A stretch of DNA of 16,546 nucleotides from Syntrophaceae bacterium UBA5761 (GTDB lineage Bacteria; Desulfobacterota; Syntrophia; Syntrophales; UBA4778), in assembly GCA_002418885.1 (NCBI GenBank), contig DIEZ01000006.1, positions 25,661 through 42,206 on the forward strand, read 5' to 3'. Within the stretch, counting starts at the first letter, position 1, and every line of letters starts with the position of its first letter. A program made the position numbers and the translations under genes. This document shows positions 16,174-16,546 of the stretch, in pieces. Under the pieces are notes generated by a model. The model was not told the origin of the DNA. It worked only from the letters and a program-made list of their open reading frames with translations, and did no database searches.

Positions 16174-16546
16174 TCATGCAATCGCGGGAAGGTTCCTGCT
16201 GTTCAACCTTTCTGCCTTTGCCATAGCCAGTTGGACGATCTTTTTCGTGTTCCAAGCGAGCGTCGCCCAGACTACGTTGACCGTATCTCCTGCTTTTCCT
16301 CGGTATCGGCAGCGGTTCATCCGGTGATCGCATTTGAGGTGACCGATGACCGGCTCGATTTTGATCCGCTGCTTGAGCGCTCTTCGGAACCAGGGCTCCT
16401 TGCTGTCCGGATGAGGCTTTCTCCCCTTCTTGGGAATCGCTATCCGTTTTGCTCCCCACCGCCTCCGGCAGTTCTCCTGCTTTGTGAGGGATTGATCAAA
16501 ACCCCGATCAGCGGTGATATCGTCGGGGCATTGTCCGGTGTTCCTC
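16174..16546 (-). CDS. IS5-like DDE transposase, C-terminal part (rest outside window)
   Basis: On the minus strand a frame open from the right edge gives 123 residues ending at the stop at 16176-16174. It contains ITADRGFDQ, the region of the second catalytic Asp in IS5-type transposases. KIEPVIGHLKCDHRMNRCRY follows, with the conserved Glu of the DDE triad in the EPVIGHLK block. The end is DTVNVVWATLAWNTKKIVQLA, typical of this family's C-terminus. The visible part has no internal stop. Upstream sequence and the left inverted repeat (for the gene) lie beyond the window; the downstream end of the element was not located with confidence. The longer minus-strand frame ending at 16052 is an out-of-frame shadow. 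The element flanks but does not interrupt the chelatase cluster. Confidence 0.8.
   Translation of the reverse strand, partial: RNTGQCPDDITADRGFDQSLTKQENCRRRWGAKRIAIPKKGRKPHPDSKEPWFRRALKQRIKIEPVIGHLKCDHRMNRCRYRGKAGDTVNVVWATLAWNTKKIVQLAMAKAERLNSRNLPAIA

Noticed and set aside
16052..16459. 135-residue minus-strand open frame overlapping the transposase.
   Set aside because: The neighbouring frame carries the IS5-like DDE motifs. This one shows only frame-shifted composition.

Overview
The window reads as a chromosomal segment of an anaerobic Gram-negative bacterium, most likely a deltaproteobacterium (Desulfobacterota, for example a syntrophic or sulfate/metal-reducing lineage). The reasons are a complete TonB/outer-membrane receptor system, high-GC coding style, and a CobN-type chelatase whose cysteine-rich core looks like those of anaerobes. 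The taxonomic call is an inference from gene content only.

Layout. Positions 1-248 hold the 3' end of hisF, followed by a strong hairpin terminator (291-335). Positions 496-777 hold a decayed, internally deleted nikR gene (nickel-responsive ribbon-helix-helix regulator) with its own terminator (777-820). From 853 to 15927 there is one long, same-strand, tightly packed cluster: tonB, exbB, exbD, a 149-nt structured gap, a TonB-dependent receptor, a FecBCD/BtuFCD-type ABC importer (binding protein, permease, ATPase), an ABC-2 exporter pair (ATPase, permease), a 1271-residue CobN/HmuS-like chelatase large subunit, and AAA+ chelatase subunits of BchI and BchD type. From the receptor to the end of bchD every junction is an overlap of 1-8 nt or a gap of 6 nt. 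After bchD come about 250 nt of non-coding sequence with inverted repeats. The 3' part of an IS5-like transposase then runs in from the right edge on the minus strand.

How the genes work together. TonB-ExbB-ExbD would energise the outer-membrane receptor. The binding protein and FecCD-type importer would carry the ligand into the cytoplasm. A class I (three-subunit, ATP-dependent) chelatase would then insert or remove a metal in a tetrapyrrole. The ABC-2 exporter, encoded between importer and chelatase, could expel the product or by-product. The set resembles the Bacteroidetes hmu haem operon (HmuR, HmuTUV, CobN-like HmuS), but here it has the full I and D motor subunits, an exporter and a dedicated TonB motor. 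The decayed nikR suggests the ancestral cluster was tied to nickel. The ligand (haem, corrinoid, nickel or cobalt chelate, or another metallated tetrapyrrole) cannot be settled from sequence. This cluster is the most interesting system in the window.
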